Assembly: GCF_000418555.1 (NCBI RefSeq)
Contig: NZ_ATKM01000024.1
Coordinates: 124,001 to 188,000, forward strand
DNA length: 64,000 bases
Direction of reading: 5' to 3'
Source: Pseudomonas sp. P818
GTDB taxonomy: Bacteria; Pseudomonadota; Gammaproteobacteria; Pseudomonadales; Pseudomonadaceae
Positions 1 to 7,921 of the stretch are shown one piece after another (the stretch's first letter is position 1; every line of letters begins with the position of its first letter). The notes below the pieces were generated by a model. It was not told the DNA's origin. It was given only the letters and a program-made list of their open reading frames with translations, and did not search any database. A program made the position numbers and the translations under genes.

Positions 1-669
1 CTGCGCTTCGCCGAGGAAAGTGCCGGCAAGCAACTGCAGGTCGACAGCGAGCGGGCGCGCCAGCTGATCGTCGCCGCCGAACAGGTCGCCGCGCTGATTC
101 AGCAACCGGCGCCGCTCAACCCGCTGGAAGTGCTGGCCTGGCCTGGCGTGCTGGTGGCCGACTCGGCCGACCCGCAAGCGCTCAACGCCGCCGCGCTGAA
201 GCTGTTCGACCAGGCATTGGGCGAACTCAAGGCCGGCCGCGCCCGGGAAGGCGCCGAGCTGGCCAAGCTGCTCAACGAGCGCCTCGACAGCATCCTCGAC
301 GAAGTCGCCGCCTTGCGCGAACTGGTGCCGCAGATGCTCGCCGGCCAGCGCCAGAAGATCGAAACCCGCTTCGCCGAGATGCAGGCCGAGCTCGACCCGC
401 AGCGCCTGGAGCAGGAGCTGGTGCTGCTGGCGCAGAAGAGCGACGTGGCCGAGGAACTGGATCGCCTGAGCACTCACGTCAGCGAAGTGCGCCGCGTGCT
501 CAAGGCCGGTGGCGCTGCCGGGCGGCGCCTGGACTTCCTGATGCAGGAGCTCAACCGCGAGGCCAATACCCTCGGTTCCAAGGCGTTCGACCCGCGCAGC
601 ACGCAAGCTGCCGTGAACCTCAAGGTGCTTATCGAACAGATGCGCGAGCAGGTGCAGAATATCGAGTAA
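1..669 (+). CDS. yicC: YicC-family endoribonuclease, C-terminal part
   Basis: The frame is open from base 1, so the true start lies upstream of the window and 222 residues remain. The visible part is a long, charged, mostly helical protein with heptad-like Leu/Glu spacing, ending NLKVLIEQMREQVQNIE, typical of the conserved C-terminal domain of YicC proteins. Known members are stress-related endoribonucleases that act on small RNAs in enteric bacteria; activity here is inferred from family only. It lies 58 bp upstream of gmk on the same strand, the usual gamma-proteobacterial neighbour. No internal break is visible. Confidence 0.9.
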   Translation: MRFAEESAGKQLQVDSERARQLIVAAEQVAALIQQPAPLNPLEVLAWPGVLVADSADPQALNAAALKLFDQALGELKAGRAREGAELAKLLNERLDSILDEVAALRELVPQMLAGQRQKIETRFAEMQAELDPQRLEQELVLLAQKSDVAEELDRLSTHVSEVRRVLKAGGAAGRRLDFLMQELNREANTLGSKAFDPRSTQAAVNLKVLIEQMREQVQNIE

Positions 670-727
670 CGCCAGCCAGACGGCTGCTATCTTTCTTTCG
701 CTCAACGTTTTTCAGGACGCTTCTTTC

Positions 728-1348
728 ATGGCCATCACCACCGGCACCCTCTATATCGTTTCCGCACCCTCGGGCGCCGGCAAGACCAGCCTGGTCAAGG
801 CCCTGATCGAGAGCGAACCGCAGGTTCGCGTCTCGGTTTCGCACACCACCCGCGCCATGCGCCCGGGCGAAGTGGACGGGGTCAACTACCACTTCGTCGA
901 CCATGCACAGTTCAGCGCGATGATCGAGCGCAGCGAGTTCCTCGAGCATGCCCAGGTATTCGACAACTTCTACGGCACCTCGCAGAAGTGGGTCGAGCAG
1001 ACCCTGGCCGAAGGTTTCGACCTGATCCTGGAGATCGACTGGCAGGGCGCGCAGCAGGTGCGCAAGCTGATGCCGCAGGCCAAGTCCATCTTCATCCTGC
1101 CGCCGACCCAGGAAGCGCTGCGCCATCGCCTGACCCATCGCGGCCAGGACAGCGGCGAGATCATCGAGCGTCGTATGCGCGAGGCCGTCAGCGAAATGAG
1201 CCACTACGTCGAGTACGACTATCTGGTGATCAACGATGACTTCAATCACGCCCTGAGTGACCTGAAAGCCATCTTCCGCAGCAACCAGTTGGCCCAGGCT
1301 CAGCAGCAGCAGCGCCATGCCGGTCTGCTCAGTGAACTGCTGGCGTAA
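728..1348 (+). CDS. gmk: Guanylate kinase
   Basis: A cytoplasmic enzyme that phosphorylates GMP (and dGMP) to GDP with ATP. The 206-residue length is normal. The P-loop SAPSGAGKT is at residues 12-20, followed by the GMP-binding segment SVSHTTRAMRPGEVDGVNYHF and, in the core, the EIDWQGAQQVR strand. The ATG follows TTCTTTC and has only a weak ribosome site. It is followed by rpoZ and spoT on the same strand, so GDP supply, omega and (p)ppGpp metabolism sit together, as is standard in Pseudomonas. Confidence 0.98.
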   Translation: MAITTGTLYIVSAPSGAGKTSLVKALIESEPQVRVSVSHTTRAMRPGEVDGVNYHFVDHAQFSAMIERSEFLEHAQVFDNFYGTSQKWVEQTLAEGFDLILEIDWQGAQQVRKLMPQAKSIFILPPTQEALRHRLTHRGQDSGEIIERRMREAVSEMSHYVEYDYLVINDDFNHALSDLKAIFRSNQLAQAQQQQRHAGLLSELLA

Positions 1349-1350
1349 AA

Positions 1351-1380
1351 CAGCGCTTCCATTGTCGCTGGTGATTTTTT
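1351..1380 (+). terminator. Weak terminator-like hairpin after gmk
   Basis: A 5-bp stem (CAGCG at 1351-1355, CGCTG at 1366-1370) is followed after GTGA by six T residues (1375-1380). The stem is short, so it may only attenuate transcription into rpoZ. Confidence 0.35.
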
Positions 1381-1442
1381 AGACTATTCAGTCCGCTCGC
1401 CCGCTCGGGCCAAGCTTATCCGCACAAGTTACGAGGAACACC

Positions 1443-1706
1443 ATGGCTCGCGTTACCGTCGAAGATTGCCTGGACAACGTTGATAACCGCTTCGAACTGG
1501 TCATGCTCGCGACCAAGCGTTCGCGCCAGCTGGCCACCGGCGGCAAAGAGCCGAAAGTGGCCTGGGAAAACGACAAGCCCACCGTGGTGGCCCTGCGCGA
1601 AATCGCTGCCGGCCTGGTGGACTACGAAGTGGTCGCCCAGGAAGACATCGTCGAAGAAGAACCGCTGTTCGCTGCCTTCGAGGAAGAGGCCAACGAGCCT
1701 CTGTAA
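1443..1706 (+). CDS. rpoZ: RNA polymerase omega subunit
   Basis: The 87-residue omega subunit assists assembly of the beta-prime subunit of RNA polymerase and forms part of a ppGpp site. The sequence carries the family hallmarks VEDCLDNVDNRFELVMLATKRSRQL near the N-terminus (residues 5-29) and TVVALREIAAGLV (about 47-59), with an acidic tail rich in Glu. The start is supported by GAGGAACACC directly before the ATG. It lies 63 bp upstream of spoT, in line with co-transcription and a shared role in the stringent response. Confidence 0.98.
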   Translation: MARVTVEDCLDNVDNRFELVMLATKRSRQLATGGKEPKVAWENDKPTVVALREIAAGLVDYEVVAQEDIVEEEPLFAAFEEEANEPL

Positions 1707-1756
1707 ATCGATGATGCCGGGTCGAAGTCGCGCGGCGCAGGGCCATACCTGCCAAA

Positions 1757-1768
1757 GGAGGAACCTCC
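1757..1768 (+). promoter_or_regulatory. spoT ribosome site inside a small inverted repeat
   Basis: The Shine-Dalgarno GGAG (1757-1760) is followed by GAAC and then CTCC (1765-1768), one base before the spoT ATG at 1770. The arms could fold into a 4-bp hairpin that covers the ribosome site. The sequence is direct; any effect on translation is inference. Confidence 0.4.
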
Positions 1769-1769
1769 C

Positions 1770-3881
1770 ATGGCTGGCATAGACGCTCTCGCCGATCGAC
1801 TTTCGACCTACCTCGGCCATGACCAGGTCAACCTGGTTCGCCGCGCCTACTTCTACGCCGAACAGGCGCACGATGGCCAACGCCGCCGCAGCGGCGAAGC
1901 CTACGTGACCCATCCGCTGGCCGTGGCCAGCATCCTCGCCGATATGCACATGGATCATCAGAGCCTGATGGCCGCCATGCTGCACGACGTCATCGAAGAC
2001 ACCGGCATCGCCAAGGAAGCGCTCAACGCGCAGTTCGGCGAAACCGTGGCCGAACTGGTCGACGGGGTCAGCAAGCTGACCCAGATGAACTTCGAGACCA
2101 AGGCCGAGGCGCAGGCCGAGAACTTCCAGAAGATGGCCATGGCCATGGCCCGCGACATCCGCGTGATTCTGGTGAAACTCGCCGACCGCTTGCACAACAT
2201 GCGCACCCTCGATGCCATGCCGCATGAGAAGAGCCGGCGCATCGCCAAGGAAACCCTGGAAATCTACGCGCCCATCGCCAACCGGCTGGGCATGCACAAC
2301 ATGCGCGTGGAATTCGAAGACCTGGGCTTCAAGGCCATGCACCCGATGCGCTCCGAGCGCATCCGCGCCGCCGTACGCCGCGCTCGGGGCAACCGCAAGG
2401 AAATCGTGGCCAAGATCGAGGAATCGATCCAGATGTGCCTGCAGCGCGAAGGCATGGAAGGCGAAGTGATCGGCCGCGAGAAGCACCTGTACAGCATCTA
2501 CCAGAAGATGCGCGGCAAGCGTAAGGCGTTCAACGAGATCATGGACGTCTACGCCTTCCGCATCATCGTCGACAAGGTCGACACCTGCTACCGCGTGCTC
2601 GGCGCCGTGCACAACCTGTACAAGCCGCTGCCGGGACGCTTCAAGGACTACATCGCGATTCCCAAGGCCAACGGCTACCAGTCGCTGCACACCACGCTGT
2701 TCGGCATGCACGGCGTGCCCATCGAAATCCAGATCCGCACCCGCGAAATGGAGGAGATGGCCAACAACGGCATCGCCGCGCACTGGCTGTACAAGTCCAA
2801 CGACGACGAGGTGCCCAAGGGCAACCATGCCCGTGCACGGCAGTGGGTCAAGGGTGTACTGGAACTGCAGCAGCGCGCCGGCAATTCGCTGGAATTCATC
2901 GAAAGCGTGAAGATCGACCTGTTCCCGGACGAGGTCTACGTGTTCACGCCCAAGGGCCGCATCATGGAGCTGCCGAAAGGCTCCACGGCGGTCGACTTCG
3001 CCTACGCGGTGCATACCGACGTCGGCAATACCTGCATCGCCTGCCGCATCAACCGCCGCCTGGCACCGCTGTCGCAGGCGCTGGAAAGCGGCTCGACGGT
3101 GGAAATCGTCACCGCGCCGGGCGCCCGGCCGAATCCGGCCTGGCTCAACTTCGTGGTCACCGGCAAGGCGCGCACGCACATCCGCCACGCCCTCAAGCAG
3201 CAGCGCCGCTCGGAATCCATCAGCCTCGGCGAACGCCTGCTGAACAAGGTCCTGGCCAGCTTCGACACGCACCTGGAGAAGATTGCCCCCGAGCGCGTAC
3301 AGGCGGTGCTCGGCGAATACCGCCAGGAAGTCATTGAGGATCTGCTCGAAGACATCGGCCTGGGCAACCGCATGGCCTATGTCGTGGCCCGTCGTCTGCT
3401 GGCCGAGAGTGGCGACGAGACCCTGCCGAGCAGCGAAGGGCCGCTGGCGATCCGTGGTACCGAAGGCCTGGTGATGAGCTACGCCAAGTGCTGCACGCCG
3501 ATTCCGGGCGACCCCATCGTCGGCTATCTGTCCGCTGGCAAGGGCATGGTGGTGCACATGGAAAGCTGCCGGAACATCGTCGACATCCGCCACAATCCGG
3601 AAAAATGCATCCAGCTCAACTGGGCCAAGGACGTCACCGGCGAATTCAACGTCGAGCTGCGCGTCGAGCTGGAACACCAGCGCGGCCTGATCGCCCTGCT
3701 GGCCAGCAGCGTCAATGCCGCCGATGGCAACATCGAGAAGATCAGCATGGACGAACGCGACGGCCGCATCAGCGTCGTGCAGCTGGTGGTCAGCGTGCAT
3801 GACCGCGTGCACCTGGCCCGCGTGATCAAGAAACTGCGCGCGCTCAAGGGCGTGATGCGTATCACCCGAGTACGCGCCTGA
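1770..3881 (+). CDS. spoT: Bifunctional (p)ppGpp synthetase/hydrolase SpoT
   Basis: A cytoplasmic RelA/SpoT enzyme that degrades and makes (p)ppGpp. Its 703 residues match Pseudomonas SpoT. Order of domains: HD hydrolase with HD at residues 72-73 (LHDVIEDT); synthetase region about 235-345 with the segments YSIYQKMRGKRK and GRFKDYIAIPKANGYQSLH; TGS domain about 388-448 (DEVYVFTPKGRIMELPKGST); a CCTPIPGD cysteine segment; and a C-terminal ACT domain. The intact HD pair says hydrolase is active. It is the third gene of gmk-rpoZ-spoT-ridA. The strong AAAGGAGG site lies in a small inverted repeat. Confidence 0.98.
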   Translation: MAGIDALADRLSTYLGHDQVNLVRRAYFYAEQAHDGQRRRSGEAYVTHPLAVASILADMHMDHQSLMAAMLHDVIEDTGIAKEALNAQFGETVAELVDGVSKLTQMNFETKAEAQAENFQKMAMAMARDIRVILVKLADRLHNMRTLDAMPHEKSRRIAKETLEIYAPIANRLGMHNMRVEFEDLGFKAMHPMRSERIRAAVRRARGNRKEIVAKIEESIQMCLQREGMEGEVIGREKHLYSIYQKMRGKRKAFNEIMDVYAFRIIVDKVDTCYRVLGAVHNLYKPLPGRFKDYIAIPKANGYQSLHTTLFGMHGVPIEIQIRTREMEEMANNGIAAHWLYKSNDDEVPKGNHARARQWVKGVLELQQRAGNSLEFIESVKIDLFPDEVYVFTPKGRIMELPKGSTAVDFAYAVHTDVGNTCIACRINRRLAPLSQALESGSTVEIVTAPGARPNPAWLNFVVTGKARTHIRHALKQQRRSESISLGERLLNKVLASFDTHLEKIAPERVQAVLGEYRQEVIEDLLEDIGLGNRMAYVVARRLLAESGDETLPSSEGPLAIRGTEGLVMSYAKCCTPIPGDPIVGYLSAGKGMVVHMESCRNIVDIRHNPEKCIQLNWAKDVTGEFNVELRVELEHQRGLIALLASSVNAADGNIEKISMDERDGRISVVQLVVSVHDRVHLARVIKKLRALKGVMRITRVRA

Positions 3882-3907
3882 CACAATTCCCCTATTTCGA
3901 TTCTGTA

Positions 3908-3928
3908 GGCTGGGCGCTCGACCCAGCC
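3908..3928 (+). terminator. Hairpin between spoT and ridA
   Basis: GGCTGGG (3908-3914), a 7-nt loop and CCCAGCC (3922-3928) form a perfect 7-bp stem. No T-tract follows, so it may be a partial terminator or an RNA-stabilising structure rather than a true end of transcription. Confidence 0.4.
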
Positions 3929-3949
3929 AGTTCTCACAAGGAGCGATTC

Positions 3950-4330
3950 ATGAGCAAGACCGTCATCACCAGCGACAAGGCCCCCGCCGCCATCGGCACC
4001 TACTCCCAGGCGATCAAGGCCGGCAACACCGTCTACATGTCCGGCCAGATCCCGCTGGACCCGGTGAGCATGGAGCTGGTCGAAGGCTTCGAAGCACAGA
4101 CCGTGCAGGTGTTCGAGAACCTCAAGGCCGTGGCCGAAGCGGCCGGCGGTTCGTTCAAGGACATCGTCAAGCTGAACATCTTCCTCACCGACCTCTCGCA
4201 CTTCGCCAAGGTCAACGAGGTGATGGGCCGCTACTTCGAGCAACCCTATCCGGCACGTGCCGCCATCGGTGTGGCCGCCCTGCCGAAGGGTGCCCAGGTG
4301 GAAATGGACGCCATCCTGGTCATTGAGTAA
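3950..4330 (+). CDS. ridA: RidA enamine/imine deaminase
   Basis: A 126-residue YjgF/YER057c/UK114 protein. RidA hydrolyses reactive 2-aminoacrylate-type enamines released by PLP enzymes, protecting other PLP enzymes. Visible landmarks are the start KAPAAIGTYSQAI, the core MSGQIPLDP and the signature PARAAIGVAALPKGAQVEMDAI near the C-terminus with the substrate-carboxylate Arg. AAGGAGCGATTC gives a good ribosome site. It follows spoT after 68 bp, the normal Pseudomonas arrangement. The stop codon abuts a MITE-like repeat. Confidence 0.97.
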   Translation: MSKTVITSDKAPAAIGTYSQAIKAGNTVYMSGQIPLDPVSMELVEGFEAQTVQVFENLKAVAEAAGGSFKDIVKLNIFLTDLSHFAKVNEVMGRYFEQPYPARAAIGVAALPKGAQVEMDAILVIE

Positions 4331-4485
4331 GAGTCTGCTCACGATCTCGCGAGCTAGAGCCAGGCAAGGCGAAATCAGGCGAAAAACGCTCGGAGTCGCG
4401 TTCGACTTTACGAGCTGTAAATGAGCATTTTGAGCCTGGTTTCAACGCAGCATGGCCGACGCGCAGCAGATCGTGAACAGGTTCT
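4330..4485. mobile_element. MITE-like element with terminal inverted repeats
   Basis: The ends are imperfect inverted repeats: AGAGTCTGCTCACGATC at 4330-4346 and, read on the minus strand, AGAACCTGTTCACGATC at 4485-4469 (14 of 17 identical). A weaker inner pair follows: GAGCCAGGC at 4357-4365 with GCCTGG at 4434-4439. At about 156 bp with no coding capacity it looks like a non-autonomous miniature element or a large REP-type unit. It begins exactly at the last base of ridA, so it may supply that gene's 3' end. No transposase or second copy is in the window, and no clear target duplication was identified. Confidence 0.55.
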
Positions 4486-4543
4486 AAGTCGTTCGAGCGG
4501 GCCGCCAGCACCCGCTCTCCCCTTTCCCTGCATGGAGATCGCC

Positions 4544-5269
4544 ATGCGTCTGCTTGCTCTGCTGTTACTGGCCGCCCTGCTCGGCGGCTGCGCCAGCGCG
4601 CCGAACAACGACCCGAGCGGAACCTGGATCAACCAGGCAGCCATCGACGCCGCACGCGAAAGCGGTCGCCTGCGCGAAGCCCTGCTCGCCTACGGCCCCA
4701 ACCTCGAATGGCATATCGACCCCGAGCAACGTCAGGCCAGCTACAGCAACGGCTTCGAACTGGCCGAGGGCAGGCTGCAGAGCGCGGGGGAAGGAAGATG
4801 GCAGGTAACCTTCTATGGCGACTACAAGGAGCAACTTGCCGTTCAGAACGGCGAGCTGGTGCAGATCGCCAGCGGCTACTGGCCCGAACAGCACTTCGCC
4901 CGTGTTTCCGGCGAATCGAAAGCGCTGGGCAGCAGCTTCGAACAGGCGCTGTACCGCGACTACCTGGGCGGCGACTGGCTGATCGAGGAAGGTCTCGGCC
5001 AGGGCGGCCTGGTGCGCTTCAACAGCGACGGTCAGGTCCAGGGCCTGCCTGGCGCTGAACGCTTCGCCCTGTGTCTGGCAGGTGATTGCGCGGCCATGAG
5101 CGGCGAACATGACAGCATCTGGCTGCAGGCCGGCGAGCAGGGCAGCCCCTGGCTGTTCGTTCATGAAGGCAATCAGCTGCGCATCTTCGAAGCGCAGAAC
5201 CGCGCCCAGTTCGACGAGATGCCCGAGTACCAGCCCGGCCCACAGCGCTGGCTGCTCAAGCGCCGCTGA
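4544..5269 (+). CDS. Putative lipoprotein of unknown function
   Basis: A 241-residue protein with a signal peptide and lipobox: MRLLALLLLAALLGGC, with Cys16 as the likely lipidated residue. It should be anchored in a membrane on the periplasmic side. The ATG at 4544 is preferred because GGAG lies six bases before it; another ATG at 4532 overlaps that ribosome site. After Cys16 the mature part begins ASAPNNDPSGTWINQAAIDAAR and contains several paired Gly/Trp segments suggesting beta structure. I do not recognise the family. It ends 37 bp from the convergent LysE gene. Confidence 0.8.
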   Translation: MRLLALLLLAALLGGCASAPNNDPSGTWINQAAIDAARESGRLREALLAYGPNLEWHIDPEQRQASYSNGFELAEGRLQSAGEGRWQVTFYGDYKEQLAVQNGELVQIASGYWPEQHFARVSGESKALGSSFEQALYRDYLGGDWLIEEGLGQGGLVRFNSDGQVQGLPGAERFALCLAGDCAAMSGEHDSIWLQAGEQGSPWLFVHEGNQLRIFEAQNRAQFDEMPEYQPGPQRWLLKRR

Positions 5270-5306
5270 TCGGCAGGCGCCGACTTCCAGCCGGAGCGGC
5301 GCCGCG

Positions 5307-5924
5307 CTAAAGCGCCCCCAGCAACAGCCAGCCGCCCAGCGCCAGCAACAGGCCGCCGCAGCCACGGTCCAGCCAGCGCACGCGACGCTGCAACCAGCCG
5401 CGCCAGCGTGCCTGATCGAGCAGGCGCACCAGCGCCAGATCCCAGAACAGAACCACCAGGGTCATCCACAGCATTGCCAGGCCCAGCCCCCAGGCCGGCA
5501 TCGCCGATTCGCGCAGCACCCCGAACAGCCCGGCATAGAACAGCGGCAGTTTGGGGTTGAGGCTGCTGGCCAGAAGGCCCTGGCGCATGCCCCTCCACCT
5601 CCCGCCCAGCAGCAACTGCTCACCCTGCGGCAGGACCAGATCCCGCCGCGAGGCCAGCGCCTGCAGACCGATCCAGGCGAAGTACAGCCCGCCGACAAGC
5701 TGCAGGCCGCGCCACAGCCAACTGCCCTCGGCGGGTAACAACGCCATGACGAACAGCACCAGCAGCATGATCAGCAGGTTGGCCAGGGCGATGCCGCAGG
5801 CACAACCGTCAGCCTGGCGCCGGCCTTTGGCCAGCGCGGTGCGAATCAGCAGAAAGAAGTCCGGACCCGGCGACAGCAAGGCCGCGAAATGAGTACCGGC
5901 AACCAGCAGAAACAGCGCGAACAT
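5307..5924 (-). CDS. LysE/RhtB-family amino-acid exporter
   Basis: A 205-residue inner-membrane protein with about six hydrophobic segments. The N-terminal stretch THFAALLSPGPDFFLLIRTAL carries the SPGPD motif of the LysE/RhtB superfamily, whose members export amino acids or related metabolites; the substrate cannot be read from sequence. GGAGGTGTC directly before the ATG at 5924 fixes the start. It lies 147 bp downstream of an AraC-type regulator on the same strand, a common regulator-exporter pair. Confidence 0.88.
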   Translation of the reverse strand: MFALFLLVAGTHFAALLSPGPDFFLLIRTALAKGRRQADGCACGIALANLLIMLLVLFVMALLPAEGSWLWRGLQLVGGLYFAWIGLQALASRRDLVLPQGEQLLLGGRWRGMRQGLLASSLNPKLPLFYAGLFGVLRESAMPAWGLGLAMLWMTLVVLFWDLALVRLLDQARWRGWLQRRVRWLDRGCGGLLLALGGWLLLGAL

Positions 5925-6071
5925 GACACCTCCGTTTGGCGGAGGCAGTGTCGACAACTGCCGGCAGTGCTGTATTGGAAGAAAGTCAGGCTCACCAGTG
6001 TCGCAGCGAGGCTGTTCAGCCCCGCAGCATGAGGCGCTGGAGCTGCACACCGATGCCACAACCACGCCGCA

Positions 6072-6872
6072 TCAGGCTTGCGCCAGCACGCGAAAACGGC
6101 CTGGAGTGACCCCGGTGAAGCGGCGGAACACGCCGTTGAAATGCGCCTGGTCATAGAACCCCAGGTCCAGCGCGACATCGGCCAGCGCCTGGCCCTGCAG
6201 CAACCTGCGCTTGGCCTCACGCACCCGGCGCTGCAGCAGGTAGGTATGCGGCGGCACGCCATAGGCACGGCGGAAGGCGTCGATCAGGTGGCGTGGATGA
6301 CGCTGCACCAGCGCGGCCAGCTGCTCCAGACTGACGGCCTCGGCGTAATGCGCTTCCAGGTAATCGCGCAGGTACGCCGTCACCCCGCTGTCGCGAAATG
6401 CCGGGCGCGCCTCGCGCAAGCCGCCGTGGCGGACGAATACCAGCTCCAACAGGGCCAGCAGTTCGCTCTCCAGCGCCAGCGCATCGCCCCGCTCGAACTC
6501 GCCGGCCAGCCGTGCCAGGCCTGCCGAGACCTGGCCGTCGTCATGCGGGTTGAGCGTGCCGAAGCCATGGGGCAGGTGCTTGCGCCCGAGCAGCGCTGGT
6601 AGCCGCGACTCCTCGACATAGAGCATGCGATACACCACACGCGCCGACTCGGCATGCCCGGTGTGTGGCTCCTCCGGGTTCATCAGCGACAGGGTGCCAG
6701 CAGGCAGCGCATAGCGCTGACCTCGGCACTGGTAGCCCCCGACACCCTGCACGATGGCGCCGATGGCAAAGGCATCGTGACTGTGACGGCCGAACGCCTG
6801 CCCGGAGAAGTCGGCGTGAAACAGCTCGACGCCCGGCAACCAGGGCTTGGCCAGCAAGCTGTTGGCGTCCAT
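6072..6872 (-). CDS. AraC-family transcriptional regulator
   Basis: A 266-residue cytoplasmic regulator. The N-terminal half is a cupin-like sensor (HSHDAFAIGAIVQGVGGYQCRG and the LMNPEEPHTGH segment). The C-terminal 100 residues form the double helix-turn-helix, with SLEQLAALVQRHPRHLIDAFRRAYG and the second helix ending FYDQAHFNGVFRRFTGVTPG. The ATG at 6872 follows the stop of the upstream SDR gene after one base, so the two are probably translationally coupled. The LysE exporter just downstream is the natural target. The effector is unknown. Confidence 0.9.
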   Translation of the reverse strand: MDANSLLAKPWLPGVELFHADFSGQAFGRHSHDAFAIGAIVQGVGGYQCRGQRYALPAGTLSLMNPEEPHTGHAESARVVYRMLYVEESRLPALLGRKHLPHGFGTLNPHDDGQVSAGLARLAGEFERGDALALESELLALLELVFVRHGGLREARPAFRDSGVTAYLRDYLEAHYAEAVSLEQLAALVQRHPRHLIDAFRRAYGVPPHTYLLQRRVREAKRRLLQGQALADVALDLGFYDQAHFNGVFRRFTGVTPGRFRVLAQA

Positions 6873-6873
6873 C

Positions 6874-7731
6874 TCAGCGCTCGGCGAGGATCGCCGCATA
6901 TCCCTCGCGATAGCTGGGATACTGCGGCGCCCACCCCAGGGCACGGGCGCGGGCATTGCTGCAACGCTTGCTGCCGGCACGGCGCACGCGCTGCTCTTCG
7001 CTCCAGTGGCTGACGCCCAGGCGCTCGCGCAACCAGGCCACCACCTCGTGCAGCGGCGCCGGCTCGTCATCCACGCCCAGGTAGCAATCGGCCAGTGGCA
7101 CGCCCGCAGCGTCCGCCTGCAGCAGCGTGGCGAGCAGCCCGGCGGCGTCATCGACATGAATGCGGTTGCCGTACAGCGGCGGCGTCTCGTTGACCCGGTA
7201 GCCACCGCGCACCTGGCTCAGCAACCATTCGCGCCCCGGCCCGTAGAGCCCGGTCAGGCGCACAGCGGTCGCCGGCAGGCCGCTGTCGAGCGCGACGCGC
7301 TCGGCCTCGCGCATGATAACCGCAGAAAAGCTCTGGGCTTCGGCCGCAGAGTCCTCGTCTACCCATTCGCCATCCTGCTGCCCATACACCCCGCTACTGG
7401 AGGCGAACAGAATGCGCCGCGGTTGCTGGCCATGCTGCGCCAACCAGCCCAGCACGCGGCGCAGGCCGTCGACATAGGCGGCGCGGTAGCCGGCTTCATC
7501 GTGCTGGGTGGCGGCGGCGCAGTACACCAGATAGTCCAGCTGACCCTGCGGCCAATCCGCGGGACAGGCGTCGGCCTGCAGATCGCCGGCCAGCGGCTCG
7601 ATGGCGGCCGGCAGCGCGGCCACATTGCGGCGCAGGCCCAGCACGCGCCAGCCCTGCGCCGTCATACGCAGACCAAGACGGATACCGACGTCCCCGCACC
7701 CGGCAATAAGCAGGCTGTTGCGTTCCGACAT
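6874..7731 (-). CDS. NAD(P)-dependent SDR/epimerase-like protein
   Basis: A 285-residue atypical extended short-chain dehydrogenase. The nucleotide-binding loop is LIAGCGDVGIRLG at residues 8-20. SSSGVYG (about 110-116) replaces the usual substrate Ser/Tyr region, and LTGLYGPGR and the GNRIHVDDAAG segment are typical of the YeeZ/NAD-epimerase family. Catalysis is unproven. It is first in a leftward set with the AraC regulator and probably the LysE exporter. The ATG at 7731 is plausible, with AGGAGAAC before it. Confidence 0.85.
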   Translation of the reverse strand: MSERNSLLIAGCGDVGIRLGLRMTAQGWRVLGLRRNVAALPAAIEPLAGDLQADACPADWPQGQLDYLVYCAAATQHDEAGYRAAYVDGLRRVLGWLAQHGQQPRRILFASSSGVYGQQDGEWVDEDSAAEAQSFSAVIMREAERVALDSGLPATAVRLTGLYGPGREWLLSQVRGGYRVNETPPLYGNRIHVDDAAGLLATLLQADAAGVPLADCYLGVDDEPAPLHEVVAWLRERLGVSHWSEEQRVRRAGSKRCSNARARALGWAPQYPSYREGYAAILAER

Positions 7732-7838
7732 GCTGTTCTCCTGACTTCTATGCGATGGCGCAGTGTAGCAGGCCGCTTGAGGCCGTCAGCGGATGCATCG
7801 ATTACAGGACGTAGAGCGCCGCATCAGCCTAAATCGAG

Positions 7839-7895
7839 ATAGTTTTGCAACAGTCTATTAGCGCGGTTGGTTCATCTGTTTGCAAAGGCTATGCT
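7839..7895 (+). promoter_or_regulatory. oxyR promoter region
   Basis: A sigma-70-like promoter is visible: TTGGTT (7867-7872), a 17-bp spacer and TATGCT (7890-7895), 26 bp upstream of the oxyR ATG. Just upstream, ATAG at 7839-7842 faces CTAT at 7855-7858 across 12 bp. OxyR sites are built from ATAG-N7-CTAT units, so this is only a loose resemblance; a second CTAT overlaps the -10. Confidence 0.45.
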
Positions 7896-7921
7896 TGGCG
7901 GCAACTTAATGGATAAACACT

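Noticed and set aside
1416..3884. 822-codon leftward open frame over spoT
   Set aside because: It mirrors spoT on the other strand in high-GC DNA, has His/Asp/Gln-biased composition and no recognisable domain.
5109..5738. 209-codon rightward frame overlapping the lipoprotein and LysE genes
   Set aside because: It is antisense to LysE and out of frame with the lipoprotein; Gln/Ala/Pro bias marks it as a shadow.
7839..7892. Full OxyR tetramer site upstream of oxyR
   Set aside because: ATAG and CTAT units are present but their spacing (12 bp) does not follow the 7-bp pattern.
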